A stretch of DNA of 64,000 bases, taken from assembly GCA_002405755.1 (NCBI GenBank), contig DHMK01000040.1, forward strand, positions 731 to 64,730. Direction: 5' to 3'. Shown one piece after another: positions 25,780 through 34,595 of this stretch. A program made the translations under genes and the position numbers. Numbering within the stretch: position 1 is the stretch's first letter; each line of letters starts with the position of its first letter. The notes under the pieces were generated by a model, which saw nothing but the letters and a program-made list of their open reading frames with translations, had not been told where the DNA came from and did not search any database. This DNA is from Clostridiales bacterium UBA4644. GTDB taxonomy: Bacteria > Bacillota > Clostridia > Oscillospirales > Butyricicoccaceae.

Positions 25780-28700
25780 GCCAGGTAACATGGACAAAGC
25801 AGCAGCAGGCTGCGATCCAAAGCAGAAGCGGCAGTCTTATCGTTTCTGCTGCGGCGGGCTCCGGCAAGACTGCAGTGCTGGTGCAGCGGGTGCTGGAATG
25901 GATCACCGATCCCAAGGATCCCTGCGGGATCGACGAGCTTCTGGTGGTGACCTTTACCAACGCCGCCGCCGCGGAGATGCGCTCCAAGATCAGCGACGAG
26001 CTTCACCGCCGGCTGGCGGAGCGGCCGGAGGACAGCGGTCTGCGGCGTCAGCTGGCCCTTTTGGGGAGCAGCCGGATCCAGACGGTCCATTCCTTCTGCC
26101 AGAGCCTGCTGCGGGAGCATTTTTCCCTCTGCGGCGTGGACCCGGATTTCCGCCTGGCCGACGAGACCCAATGCGCCCTGCTGAAGGAGCAGGCGCTTTC
26201 CGCAGTGCTGGAGGAGGCCTATGCCCAGGGCGCGGCGGATTTCCGCACCCTCTGCGAAAGCCTGACGGAAGGCCGCTCGGATGAAAAGCTGGGGGAAGCG
26301 GTGCTGGCGCTGTATGAGCGTCTGCGCAGCCATCCAGCGCCGGAGCGGATGCTGGCGCTGCTGCCGGAGCTTTGCGCCGCCGGACCGGAGGCCAGCGGCT
26401 GGGGCAGGTATCTGCAGGCCGCCGCCGCTTCCCGGCTGGAATATGAGCTTTCCGCGCTGGAGCGGACCTGCGCGGAGGCGGAGACGGTGCCGGAGGTCTG
26501 GGAAAAATACGGTGCAACGCTGGAGCGGTACCGGGCCTTTGGCCTGCGCCTGCGGGAGAGCATCCGGCAGGGCTGGGACACAGCCTGCGCATGCCTGGAG
26601 ACCTTTGACAAGGGCCGTCTGACGCCCTGCCGCTATGAGGACAAGGCGTTTGTAGCGCGGATCAAGGCGGGAAAGGACCGGTTTGCCGCGCTGGTGCCCC
26701 AGCTGAAGAAGGAGGTCTATTTCAGCGATGCGCGCCGGACGCTGGCAGAGGGCCGGGAGACTCGTCCCATGGCGGAAGCGCTTTGCCGCCTGACCCGGCA
26801 GTTCACAGAGCAGTATCAGGCGCTGAAGCGGCAGAAAAACCTGCTGGATTTCAGCGATCTGGAGCATCTGGCCCTCCATCTTCTGCAGGCGGAGGACGGC
26901 AGCCCCTCGCCGCTGGCATCGGAGCTTCGCCGGGGGATCCGGGAGCTGCTGGTAGACGAATATCAGGACACCAACGAGATCCAGGAGCAGATCTTCAACG
27001 CCCTGCGGCAGGCGGGAGACAGCGCCTTTTTCGTGGGGGACGTGAAGCAGAGCATCTATGGCTTCCGCCTGGCGGATCCGGATATCTTTCTGGACCGCTA
27101 TCTGTCCTCAGAGCCCTGTGAAAAGGCCGGCGGCAGCCGGCACAGGCTGGCGTTGAACCAAAACTTCCGTTCCCGGCAGGAGGTTTTGGAGCTTTGCAAT
27201 TTTTGCTTTTCCCGGTTGATGACGCGGGAGTTCGGCGGTGTGGATTACGACGGGGAGCAGCGGCTCCGCTGCACCGATCAGCCGGGCTGCCAGCCCTCGG
27301 AGGTCCTGCTGCTGGACTGCGGTGAAAAGTCCGGCGAGGAGGAGGAGCGGCGCAGCGTTCTGGAAGCCCGCCTGACGGCAAAGCGGGTGAAGCGGCTGCT
27401 GGTGGAGGAGACTGTGACGGAAAAGGACGGCTCCGTCCGGGCTGCCCGGCCGGAGGATGTTGCCATCCTGCTCAGCTCCTTTTCCAATAAGGCACCGATC
27501 TTTCAAAAGGCGCTGCTGGAGGAAAAGCTCCCCTGCGGCGGCAGCGGCGGCGCGTTTTTCGGGACGGTGGAGGTCTCGGTGATGCTCTCGCTGCTGCGGC
27601 TGATCTGGAACAGGCGGCAGGATATCCCTCTGGTCTCCGTGCTGCGCTCGCCGCTGTATCTGGCCTCGCCGGATCTGCTGGCAAGGCTGCGGCTGGCGGC
27701 GGGGGAGGGCGATCTGATCGACGGACTGAACGCGCTGGCGGCATCTGAGCCGCTGTGCACCCGGCTGCTGCTGGATCTGGAGCGCTATACCGAAAGCGCC
27801 AGAGAGCGGCCCGTTTCCGCGCTTCTCCGGCAGATCTACAGCCTGACCGGAGCGGAAAGCGTGTTTGGCGCGCTGGATCAGGGCCCGGCCCGGGTGCGCA
27901 ATCTGAGCCGCCTATTGGAGCTGGCCCGGCCCTTTGACGGCGCTTCCGGCGGGCTGGGGGCCTTTTTGCGGTGGATGGATCAAAAGCTGACGGAGGACAA
28001 GGATCTGGATCCGCCGGAGGGCGAGCGCACCGGCGTGCAGCTGATGAGCATCCACCGATCCAAGGGCCTGGAATATCCCTTCGTTATCGTTCCGGATCTT
28101 TCCAAGCAGTTCAATCAGGAGGACCTGAGAAAGCCGGTGATGTTCCATCCGGATCTGGGCCTGGGCTTCCGGCTCCGCCGCCCGGCGGAGCACGCCGAAT
28201 ATCACACGCAGCTGCAGCAGGCCATCAGGATCTATACCCGGGGGGAGCTGCGGAGCGAGGAGCTGCGCAAGCTTTATGTGGCCATGACCCGGGCCCGGCA
28301 GAAGCTGATACTGGTGATGTCTGGCGGCAAGCTCACCGAGCAGGTGCAGAAGATCGCCCGGGAGAGCGGCGGCGTGCCGGCCCCGGCCTGGCTGGCCGCC
28401 CAGGACAACGCCATGCGCTGGCTGCTGGCAGCGCTTTTGACGCATCCTGCCGGCGGCGCGCTGCGGGCTCTTTGCACGGAAAGCTTCCCGCTGGGAACGG
28501 ACGGTACGGCAGAACGGCTGGTCTGCCGGATCTATCGGCCGGATCAGCTGGAGGAGATCGGTCCGGAGGCCGGGGCTGTGCCGCTCCGGCACAGCCTGCA
28601 GGACGAAGCGGCGCTGGGACCGGAGCAGAAAGCGCTGGATGCGCTGGCTGCCAAAAGCATGGAGCGTTATGCCCATCTGGCGGCGGCGGCGCTGCCCTCC

Positions 28701-29330
28701 AAGCTGACGCCCACCGGCCTGAAAAAGTTCATCCCGGAGACCGGCGAGATCTTCGGCGCACCGGAACGGCCCAGGGCGCGGGACCACCATCCTTCGCCGC
28801 TGCGCCGCCCGGATCCCGATGCCGCGGCCAGGGGAACGGCCATGCATAGGCTGCTGTGCCGGGCGGAGCTGCGGGAATGCCAGACGGCGGAGGGCGTCCT
28901 GCGGCAGGCGGCGCTGCTGCGGCAGAAGGGATTTTTGACGGAGGAGCAGGAGCGCCTGCTTCTGCCGGAGCCTGTGGCTGCCTTCGCCCGGTCGGAGCTG
29001 GCTGAAAGAGCGGAAAAGGCCGGACGCGTTTTGCGGGAATATGAGTTCAGCGTTCTGCTGGCTGCAGACGCGCTGCTGGAAAACGGCCCGGCGGGGGAGC
29101 AGATCCTGCTGAACGGCGCCATGGATCTGGTGCTCTTTGAGGAGCAGGGCCTGACCGTCGTGGACTTCAAAACAGACCGGGTGACGCCCGGACAGGAGGA
29201 AACGCAGGCAAAGGAGCATGCGCTGCAGCTCGACCTCTATCAAAAGGCGGCGGAAGCGGTCTTTGGCCGGCCTGTGGCGGAAAAATGGGTCTGGTTTTTG
29301 CGGACGGGAAAGGGCGTCCTTTTGAAATAA
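25770..29330 (+). CDS. addA: ATP-dependent helicase/nuclease subunit A
   Basis: 1186-residue AddA: a UvrD-type superfamily 1A helicase with a C-terminal RecB-like nuclease. Walker A SAAAGSGKTAVLVQR lies near residues 26-40, the DEYQDTN Walker B near 395, the motif around FVGDVKQSIYGFRLADP near 420, and the motif VI region KLYVAMTRARQKLILV near 835. The nuclease residues lie in LTVVDFKTDRVTPGQE near 1130. The length is normal for the family. The start ATG lies inside the 3' end of addB with GGGAGAGGAGGA directly upstream, so the two are translated together. The operon ends at the terminator at 29350-29375. Confidence 0.96.
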   Translation: MAVSQVTWTKQQQAAIQSRSGSLIVSAAAGSGKTAVLVQRVLEWITDPKDPCGIDELLVVTFTNAAAAEMRSKISDELHRRLAERPEDSGLRRQLALLGSSRIQTVHSFCQSLLREHFSLCGVDPDFRLADETQCALLKEQALSAVLEEAYAQGAADFRTLCESLTEGRSDEKLGEAVLALYERLRSHPAPERMLALLPELCAAGPEASGWGRYLQAAAASRLEYELSALERTCAEAETVPEVWEKYGATLERYRAFGLRLRESIRQGWDTACACLETFDKGRLTPCRYEDKAFVARIKAGKDRFAALVPQLKKEVYFSDARRTLAEGRETRPMAEALCRLTRQFTEQYQALKRQKNLLDFSDLEHLALHLLQAEDGSPSPLASELRRGIRELLVDEYQDTNEIQEQIFNALRQAGDSAFFVGDVKQSIYGFRLADPDIFLDRYLSSEPCEKAGGSRHRLALNQNFRSRQEVLELCNFCFSRLMTREFGGVDYDGEQRLRCTDQPGCQPSEVLLLDCGEKSGEEEERRSVLEARLTAKRVKRLLVEETVTEKDGSVRAARPEDVAILLSSFSNKAPIFQKALLEEKLPCGGSGGAFFGTVEVSVMLSLLRLIWNRRQDIPLVSVLRSPLYLASPDLLARLRLAAGEGDLIDGLNALAASEPLCTRLLLDLERYTESARERPVSALLRQIYSLTGAESVFGALDQGPARVRNLSRLLELARPFDGASGGLGAFLRWMDQKLTEDKDLDPPEGERTGVQLMSIHRSKGLEYPFVIVPDLSKQFNQEDLRKPVMFHPDLGLGFRLRRPAEHAEYHTQLQQAIRIYTRGELRSEELRKLYVAMTRARQKLILVMSGGKLTEQVQKIARESGGVPAPAWLAAQDNAMRWLLAALLTHPAGGALRALCTESFPLGTDGTAERLVCRIYRPDQLEEIGPEAGAVPLRHSLQDEAALGPEQKALDALAAKSMERYAHLAAAALPSKLTPTGLKKFIPETGEIFGAPERPRARDHHPSPLRRPDPDAAARGTAMHRLLCRAELRECQTAEGVLRQAALLRQKGFLTEEQERLLLPEPVAAFARSELAERAEKAGRVLREYEFSVLLAADALLENGPAGEQILLNGAMDLVLFEEQGLTVVDFKTDRVTPGQEETQAKEHALQLDLYQKAAEAVFGRPVAEKWVWFLRTGKGVLLK

Positions 29331-29349
29331 CTGCAGCTTCAAAGACAAA

Positions 29350-29375
29350 GCGTCCGCAGGATCTTCTGCGGACGC
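29350..29375. terminator. Terminator between addA and yigZ
   Basis: A 10-base-pair perfect stem GCGTCCGCAG/CTGCGGACGC with a six-base loop, followed by TTCTATTTTC on the plus strand and TTTGTCTTTG on the minus strand. Confidence 0.8.
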
Positions 29376-29401
29376 TTCTATTTTCACGGGAGCCAAATGG
29401 A

Positions 29402-30025
29402 TCAAAGTTTTTTCGCCACCCATTCCTCGCCGTCGGGAATGGGCCGGAGCCTGCCGGCGGTGAGCTCGGAAAGCTGCGCGGAAAGGGCGGGCAGCCGCTC
29501 GGCCGGCAGCGCCGCCGTCAGCTCCACGGAGACGCCGAACACAGCGCCGGTCTCCTCCGCTTCAAACAGCGGAAGCAGCCGCCGGACCTGCTCCAGCAGG
29601 GGATAGGGACAGTCCAGCCGGATGCGGGCAAAGGTCTGCATCATGGCCTGTCCTGCGGCGTCCAGCGCCAGCTTGCAGGTGTGGCTGTAGGCCCGGACGA
29701 GACCGCCTGCCCCCAGCAGCGTCCCGCCGAAATACCGGGTGGTGACGCACATCACATCAAACACTGCTTCCTTCTTGAGTACCTCCAGCGTTGGCATGCC
29801 GGAGGTCCCCTGCGGCTCGCCATCGTCGGAAAAGCGCATGACGCCGCTCTGCAGCACGTAGGCATAAACATTGTGGCTGGCGTCCCAATAGGTTTTGCGC
29901 ACGGCGGCCAGGATCTCCTGCGCCTGCTCCGGCGTCTGAATTTTATAGATATGGCCGAGGAAACGGGATTTTTTCTCGATATACTCTACCTCCGCCTCCT
30001 GCCATGGGACCTTAAAATTCTTCAT
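29402..30025 (-). CDS. IMPACT/YigZ family protein
   Basis: 207 residues, the usual size of the YigZ/YvyE family. The N-terminal domain is shared with eukaryotic IMPACT (an inhibitor of Gcn2 activation); the bacterial function is not settled. Landmarks are EKKSRFLGHIYKI near residue 15, the signature FSDDGEPQGTSGMPTLEVL near 63-82, and TRYFGGTLLGAGGLVRAYS near 95-113. The start at 30025 was chosen because GGAG precedes the ATG and conserved sequence begins there; the longer frame is hflX in another phase. It overlaps the 3' end of hflX by 14 bases, so translation is coupled. Confidence 0.9.
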   Translation of the reverse strand: MKNFKVPWQEAEVEYIEKKSRFLGHIYKIQTPEQAQEILAAVRKTYWDASHNVYAYVLQSGVMRFSDDGEPQGTSGMPTLEVLKKEAVFDVMCVTTRYFGGTLLGAGGLVRAYSHTCKLALDAAGQAMMQTFARIRLDCPYPLLEQVRRLLPLFEAEETGAVFGVSVELTAALPAERLPALSAQLSELTAGRLRPIPDGEEWVAKKL

Positions 30026-31319
30026 GCTTTCTCCTTTGCTCCGGCGGGAGCACCTCCTGCAGCCGGCCGAAGACCTTTTCGTCCACGACGGCCTCCACAT
30101 GGATGCCCGTCTCCACATAATCCGCCCGGCGCACGTTGGCCGCCCGGTAAAGATAATCCAGCAGCTGCGCCTGGGCATAGGGAAGGACGAAGTCCACCGT
30201 GTGCAGGTCTTCTCCCAGCACCTGACAGATCCGGTCGACGATCTGCTCCAGCCCCAGCCCCTTCAGGGCGGAGCAGAAGAGCGCGCCGGTTTCCCGGGGC
30301 AGCTGATCCTCCCGCAGCCGGTCGGCCTTGTTGAAAAGCAGGATGCGGGGCGTTTTTTCCGCGCCCAGCTGAGAGATCAGCTCCTCCACCACCTGGCTCT
30401 GCAGCCGCCACTGCTCATCGCTGGCGTCTACCACATGGAGCAGCACGTCCGCATAGGTCAGCTCCTCCAGCGTGGAGCGGAAGGCGTCGATCAGATGATG
30501 GGGAAGCTTGCGGATAAAGCCCACCGTGTCGGAAAACAGCAGGTCGCCCATCTGCTGGGTGTGCAGCAGGCGGGTGGTGGGGTCCAGCGTGTCAAACAGC
30601 CGGTCTGCCGCGTGGACCTCCGCGCCGGTGAGGGCGTTGAGCAGGGTGGATTTGCCCGCGTTGGTGTAGCCCACGATGCAGATCAGCGGGATCTCGTTCT
30701 TTTCCCGTTTGCTGCGCTGGGTAGCCCGGACCCGCTGCAGATCGCGGATGTCCTCCTGCAGACGCTGGATCTTGCGGCGGATGTGCCGCCGGTCGGTCTC
30801 CAGCTGGGTCTCGCCGGGGCCGCGGGTGCCGATGGGGGAGGAGCCGCCGGAGGCCGTCTGCCGGACCAGATGGGTCCACATGCCCGTGAGCCGGGGCAGG
30901 AGATATTGATACTGGGCAAGCTCCACCTGCAGCTTACCCTCCGCCGTCCGGGCCCGGTCGGCAAAAATATCCAGGATCAGGCCGCTGCGGTCGATGACCC
31001 GGCAGGAAAGCGCCTCCTCCAGCGCCCGGCTCTGGGAGGGAGAAAGCTCGTTGTCAACGATGGTCAGGTCGATCTCGTTTGCGGCGATGAGCTCCTTCAG
31101 CTCCGCCGCCTTGCCTTCGCCGATGAAGGTGTGGGGATCGGGGGTGTGCTTGTTCTGCATGGCGGTCATGACGGTCTCGCCGCCGGCGGTCTTCACCAGC
31201 TCGGCCAGCTCCGCCATGGTGATTTCATCGGAGTTTTCAAAATCCGCAGTGCTGTCGCAGGCCAGACCAACCAAAAGGCACCGGCCGCGCACATTTTCCC
31301 GCTTTTCCAGCATGCTCAT
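30012..31319 (-). CDS. hflX: Ribosome-associated GTPase HflX
   Basis: 435-residue GTPase that binds the 50S subunit and helps split or rescue stalled ribosomes, notably under stress. An N-terminal HflX domain (about 1-190) contains the conserved NELSPSQSRALEEAL and VDRTGLIL-like VIDRSGLILDIFADRA. A linker GGSSPIGTRGPGETQLE follows. The G domain shows G1 GYTNAGKSTLLNAL near residue 208, DTVGFIRKLPHHL (G3) and NKAD (G4). The ATG at 31319 follows AGGAGGCG. It lies just downstream of rpmE's terminator on the same strand, and the genes form a ribosome-related set. Confidence 0.95.
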   Translation of the reverse strand: MSMLEKRENVRGRCLLVGLACDSTADFENSDEITMAELAELVKTAGGETVMTAMQNKHTPDPHTFIGEGKAAELKELIAANEIDLTIVDNELSPSQSRALEEALSCRVIDRSGLILDIFADRARTAEGKLQVELAQYQYLLPRLTGMWTHLVRQTASGGSSPIGTRGPGETQLETDRRHIRRKIQRLQEDIRDLQRVRATQRSKREKNEIPLICIVGYTNAGKSTLLNALTGAEVHAADRLFDTLDPTTRLLHTQQMGDLLFSDTVGFIRKLPHHLIDAFRSTLEELTYADVLLHVVDASDEQWRLQSQVVEELISQLGAEKTPRILLFNKADRLREDQLPRETGALFCSALKGLGLEQIVDRICQVLGEDLHTVDFVLPYAQAQLLDYLYRAANVRRADYVETGIHVEAVVDEKVFGRLQEVLPPEQRRKHEEF

Positions 31320-31350
31320 GGGAAACGCCTCCTGTCGTGGGTGATACGCT

Positions 31351-31382
31351 GAAAAAAGCGGCGCCCGGAGATCAGGCGCCGC
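31351..31382 (-). terminator. Terminator downstream of rpmE
   Basis: On the minus strand the stem GCGGCGCC/GGCGCCGC (31375-31382 and 31358-31365) with a nine-base loop is followed by six T residues. It lies between rpmE and hflX, so hflX is reached by readthrough or has a promoter that I did not identify. Confidence 0.8.
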
Positions 31383-31400
31383 TCTATCATCTGGCAGTGA

Positions 31401-31607
31401 TTACTTGTTTTCCAGGTTGAAACGCTTCTTGAAGCGGTCAACGCGTCCGCCGGTATCGACCAGCTTCTGCTTGCCGGTATAGAAGGGATGGCACTGATTG
31501 CAAATTTCAACACGGATGTTCTCCTTCGTAGAGCCGACCTGGAACTCGTTGCCGCAGGCGCACTTCACGGTGGTGACACGGTAGTTGGGATGGATACCCT
31601 CTTTCAT
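31401..31607 (-). CDS. rpmE: 50S ribosomal protein L31 (zinc type)
   Basis: 68-residue ribosomal protein L31 of the zinc-binding type: Cys16-X-Cys18 in VKCACGN and Cys37-X2-Cys40 in CNQCHPFY. The opening [10 protein letters not shown] is diagnostic. It stabilises the contact between ribosomal subunits. The start ATG at 31607 follows GAGGTGAGAAGAA. A strong promoter and an inverted repeat at the start point precede it, and an intrinsic terminator follows, so it is expressed as a single gene. The zinc-free paralogue used under zinc starvation is not in the window. Confidence 0.97.
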   Translation of the reverse strand: MKEGIHPNYRVTTVKCACGNEFQVGSTKENIRVEICNQCHPFYTGKQKLVDTGGRVDRFKKRFNLENK

Positions 31608-31622
31608 TTCTTCTCACCTCGC

Positions 31623-31646
31623 TGCTGATAACTTTTCGCATCAGCA
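31623..31646. promoter_or_regulatory. Inverted repeat at the rpmE start point
   Basis: TGCTGAT (31623-31629) and ATCAGCA (31640-31646) form a perfect seven-base inverted repeat with a 10-base spacer, immediately downstream of the rpmE -10. The expected start point (about 31640) falls within one arm, which fits a DNA operator better than an RNA stem, although a later start could place it in the leader. Confidence 0.4.
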
Positions 31647-31675
31647 ATCATAACACAAGAAAAGTTAGATTGCAA
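31647..31675 (-). promoter_or_regulatory. Promoter for rpmE
   Basis: On the minus strand TTGCAA (31670-31675) and TATGAT (31647-31652) are separated by 17 bases. Confidence 0.7.
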
Positions 31676-31750
31676 GCCCTTTTTTGAAAATCTCCGTCAA
31701 AAAACGAGGACTTTTTAAATAAAATTTATGTTTCAATTGCAAAAAAGGGG

Positions 31751-31779
31751 TTGACTTTTGCCGCCGCAGCACGGATAAT
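31751..31779 (+). promoter_or_regulatory. Promoter for the parvulin gene
   Basis: TTGACT (31751-31756) and GATAAT (31774-31779) are separated by 17 bases. It lies 68 bases before the chosen start. The preceding bases 31676-31750 are strongly AT-rich. Confidence 0.65.
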
Positions 31780-31846
31780 TGTCATGATTGCAGCACGGCA
31801 AGCCCGATGCCGCCGTCAAAATCTTTCAGCAAGGATGGATAAGAAT

Positions 31847-33376
31847 ATGGCAAAGTCCAACAATCCCAGCCGGAAAAATAGCGAGGGGACCGGCATCGGC
31901 ATCAAGATCACCCTGATCGCGGTGGCTGTGCTGTGCGTGCTGGCGCTCGGCTATGCCATTGTTTCCGGCACCGGCATCCTGGCCCGCAGCACTACTGCGA
32001 TGACCGTGGGCAAGGACAATATCTCCGCGGCGGAGCTCAAGCAGTTCTACGCCGACACCCGGGCCAGCTTTATGAACAGCAACGGCTATTATCTGCAGAT
32101 GTACGGCTACGATACCAGCAGCGCTGCCTTCGATGCCCAGAGCTGTCTCTTTGATTCCAGCAAGACCTGGAAGGAATACTTCCTGGAGCAGGCGGAAAAC
32201 ACCGCCCAGCAGGTGAGCATCCTCTATCAGCGGGCCAAGGAGCAGGGCATGACCGTCTCCGAAACCCGTCAGCAGGAGGTGGATGAGTTCATGGTCAACA
32301 TCCAGGAGGCTGCGGATTCCTATGGCTACAGCCTGAGCAAGTATATCTCTCTGGCCTTCGGCACCGGCATCCGGAAGTCTGATGTGGAGACCTATCGGGC
32401 TAAGCGCGCGCTGGCCTCCACCTATTACGATTCTCTGCTGGAGGGCTTTGGCATCACCGATGCGGACATCGACGCCTATTACGAGGAGAACAAGGACAGC
32501 TATGACGTGGCGGATTATTACGCTTACGAGGTGAAGTACGAGACCTTCACCTATGACGCCTCCAGCACGGAGGAGGGCGCGCCTACCAGCGAGGAGGACG
32601 CCCAGGCCAAGACCACCGCCTCCAGGAAGGAAGCGGAAAAGACCGCCAATGCCATTTACGCGGCGCTGGCTGCCGATGGCAGCAACTTCGACGAGGCCGT
32701 CCTGGCCAATATCGACAACAGCGATGAGAGCTTTGAGACGGCGCTGTATAAGGAGTCCAAGATCTCCAGTCTGAGCGGCGTCTCCGGCGACTGGCTCAAG
32801 GACGCCGAACGCAAGGCCGGCGACGCCACGCTGGTGGAGGACGAGGACAACAAGTGCTATACGGTCTGCCTGTTCCTGGATCGCCATGTATCTGAGGATT
32901 ATACTGTTGCCGTCCGCCATATCCTGTTCCAGACCGAGACCGCCGCTTCCGATGCCGATGAGACCACCATCGCCGAGATTGACGCCGCCAATGCAGAGGT
33001 GAAGGCCAAGGCCGAGCAGGTCTATGAGCAGTGGAAGAGCGGCGAGAAGACCGAGGATTCCTTTGCTGCGCTGGCCAAGGAATACAGCGAGGACGGCTCC
33101 GCCTCCGACGGCGGCCTGTATGAAGGCGTTTATCCGGGCCAGATGGTCACGGAGTTCAACGACTGGTGCTTCGATGCCGTCCGCCAGCCCGGCGACAACG
33201 ATATCGTCGAGACCACCTATGGCTACCACATCATGTATTTCGTGGAGCGGGAGGGCCTGAAGTATCGTTCCGACATCAAGAGCACCATCGAGAGCGACCG
33301 GTTCGACGAGTGGCTGGAGGGGCAGAAGACCAGCACCCCCACCACCTACAGCAAGAAGGGTCTCATGCTGCTGTAA
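31847..33376 (+). CDS. Membrane-anchored parvulin-type peptidyl-prolyl isomerase
   Basis: 509 residues. A short basic N-terminus and one membrane helix (about 20-42) anchor an extracellular protein; there is no lipobox cysteine, unlike Bacillus PrsA. A SurA/PrsA-like helical N-domain follows, then the parvulin domain at about 385-490: AVRHILFQTE, FAALAKEYSEDGSASDGG and TTYGYHIMYFVER are the typical landmarks. It should assist folding of exported proteins outside the membrane. The start at 31847 was preferred because AAGGATGG lies eight bases upstream; the frame extends further into the promoter. The C-terminal segment after the parvulin domain ends SKKGLMLL. A terminator follows at 33403-33428. 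Confidence 0.88.
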   Translation: MAKSNNPSRKNSEGTGIGIKITLIAVAVLCVLALGYAIVSGTGILARSTTAMTVGKDNISAAELKQFYADTRASFMNSNGYYLQMYGYDTSSAAFDAQSCLFDSSKTWKEYFLEQAENTAQQVSILYQRAKEQGMTVSETRQQEVDEFMVNIQEAADSYGYSLSKYISLAFGTGIRKSDVETYRAKRALASTYYDSLLEGFGITDADIDAYYEENKDSYDVADYYAYEVKYETFTYDASSTEEGAPTSEEDAQAKTTASRKEAEKTANAIYAALAADGSNFDEAVLANIDNSDESFETALYKESKISSLSGVSGDWLKDAERKAGDATLVEDEDNKCYTVCLFLDRHVSEDYTVAVRHILFQTETAASDADETTIAEIDAANAEVKAKAEQVYEQWKSGEKTEDSFAALAKEYSEDGSASDGGLYEGVYPGQMVTEFNDWCFDAVRQPGDNDIVETTYGYHIMYFVEREGLKYRSDIKSTIESDRFDEWLEGQKTSTPTTYSKKGLMLL

Positions 33377-33402
33377 CAGCGCTCGGAGAAGAAACGAGCC
33401 AT

Positions 33403-33434
33403 GCCCGGACAGCCGATGCTGTCCGGGCTTTTAT
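33403..33434 (+). terminator. Terminator downstream of the parvulin gene
   Basis: A 10-base-pair perfect stem GCCCGGACAG/CTGTCCGGGC (33403-33428) with a six-base loop, followed by TTTTAT. It also lies at the 3' end of the convergent cysteine-rich gene. Confidence 0.8.
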
Positions 33435-33456
33435 GCTGTCTGCGCGGGCCTGCCGC

Positions 33457-34368
33457 TCAGCGGCGGCGGGAAAGACTGCCGCTGCCGCAGCATCCGCCGG
33501 TAGGGGACGCCGCGTTCTGCTGGCTCTGGCCGCAGCTGCTGCAGCCGGCGCTGCCGCCGGAAGCGGACGCGGGGGAGACGAAATCGCTGACCTTCGGCGG
33601 GAAAAACTCATCCACCGGAAACTGGAAATTCTGGAACAGGGCGCAGGGATCGTCCGGGTCGCCGGCACATTCCTTCTGGGGCATGCAGAAATCGTAGGCG
33701 GGCATCAGCAGCTGGATGCTGCGCTCCAGCTTGGTGATGCTGAACTGGCCCAGCGTGGCGAACAGCTGGCGGCCCTCGGAAGAGATCACCAGATCCTCGT
33801 CGAAGCAGCTGCAGATATCCGCAGGGATATCGGAGGCGGGAACGGCGCCGGAGCAGCTGTCGCAGCAGGTGTCTACCATCTTGCAGCCCAGACACACGGG
33901 ATCCACCACCTCCACCACCGCCACGGGCAGATTGGTGCGCTCGATGTTCTGGATGTCCTGGGCGTTGGCCACGTAGTCGGAGCTGAAGATCCGGGCGCTG
34001 CCCTCGCTGCCGAAGAGGACCGTGCGCTTGTCGAAGGTGGCAAGCCCATGGATCTGGCGGGGACGGCCAACGCCGGAGAAGGCGTCGCAGTCCACCCGGT
34101 AGAAGTATTTCACATCTACCGTGTAGAAGCCACGGTTGTAGCTGATGGGCTCCACGTCGATGTAGGTCCAAAGCAGCTTGGCGCTCTGGGGCTTGACGTT
34201 GATGGCGCTTTCCAGGATGGCCTGGGAGGACGCGGTGAGATAGACGCGCAGGTCCTGCAGGCACTCTTTGTCCCGGCAGGAATCGTAGACCTTTCTGGTA
34301 TGGATGCAAACGGCCTCCCGGGGCGGCGGATTGCCGCGGAGCGGGCCGGGGGAAACTCTTTCAGGCAT
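33457..34368 (-). CDS. Cysteine-rich conserved clostridial protein, function unknown
   Basis: 303 residues with 18 cysteines and no signal peptide or membrane helix. Clusters include VCLGCKMVDTCCDSC, DICSC and, at the C-terminus, GCSSCGQSQ and GGCCGSG. The central part (FYTVDVKYFYRVDCDAF, VGRPRQIHGLATFDKR, LFGSEGSARIFSS) I recognise as a conserved protein of spore-forming Clostridia usually left as hypothetical. Cysteine richness and phylogenetic spread suggest a spore-coat or other cross-linked structural role, but this is only an inference; metal binding is the alternative. The start at 34368 was chosen for the AGGAGG eight bases upstream. I could not see a convincing sigma-E or sigma-K promoter. 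It is transcribed divergently from lon. Confidence 0.65.
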   Translation of the reverse strand: MPERVSPGPLRGNPPPREAVCIHTRKVYDSCRDKECLQDLRVYLTASSQAILESAINVKPQSAKLLWTYIDVEPISYNRGFYTVDVKYFYRVDCDAFSGVGRPRQIHGLATFDKRTVLFGSEGSARIFSSDYVANAQDIQNIERTNLPVAVVEVVDPVCLGCKMVDTCCDSCSGAVPASDIPADICSCFDEDLVISSEGRQLFATLGQFSITKLERSIQLLMPAYDFCMPQKECAGDPDDPCALFQNFQFPVDEFFPPKVSDFVSPASASGGSAGCSSCGQSQQNAASPTGGCCGSGSLSRRR

Positions 34369-34518
34369 AAGCGGAACCTCCTGATCAGATTTGAAGAGCA
34401 TCTTCGCTACCAATCTATTCCCCGGCGGGCGGAAAGGTGCCGGAAAAGCGCCGCGCCCGACAGAAAAGCGCCTGCGGCATCCGCCGCGTTTGAACTTTTC
34501 AGAACCGTTGGAAATCAC

Positions 34519-34547
34519 TTGAAATATGCCTTTTGTTATGATAAACT
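34519..34547 (+). promoter_or_regulatory. Promoter for lon and the downstream run
   Basis: TTGAAA (34519-34524) and TAAACT (34542-34547) are separated by 17 bases, with an extended TGA before the -10. I found no CIRCE or CtsR-type operator. Confidence 0.5.
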
Positions 34548-34595
34548 ATAGTAATCTAAGTATGTCTATCTGGTCATTTCCACAGGAGGAACCAC

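Noticed and set aside
23233..25797. Open frame of 854 codons on the minus strand
   Set aside because: Antisense to addB; no motif, no ribosome-binding site. The same applies to the long antisense frames opposite lon (34602-37223), the P-type ATPase (60850-63270) and spoIIIAD-AF (13964-15838).
34369..34595. Heat-shock operator (CIRCE or CtsR) in front of lon
   Set aside because: I looked for TTAGCACTC/GAGTGCTAA and the GGTCAAA repeats and found neither.
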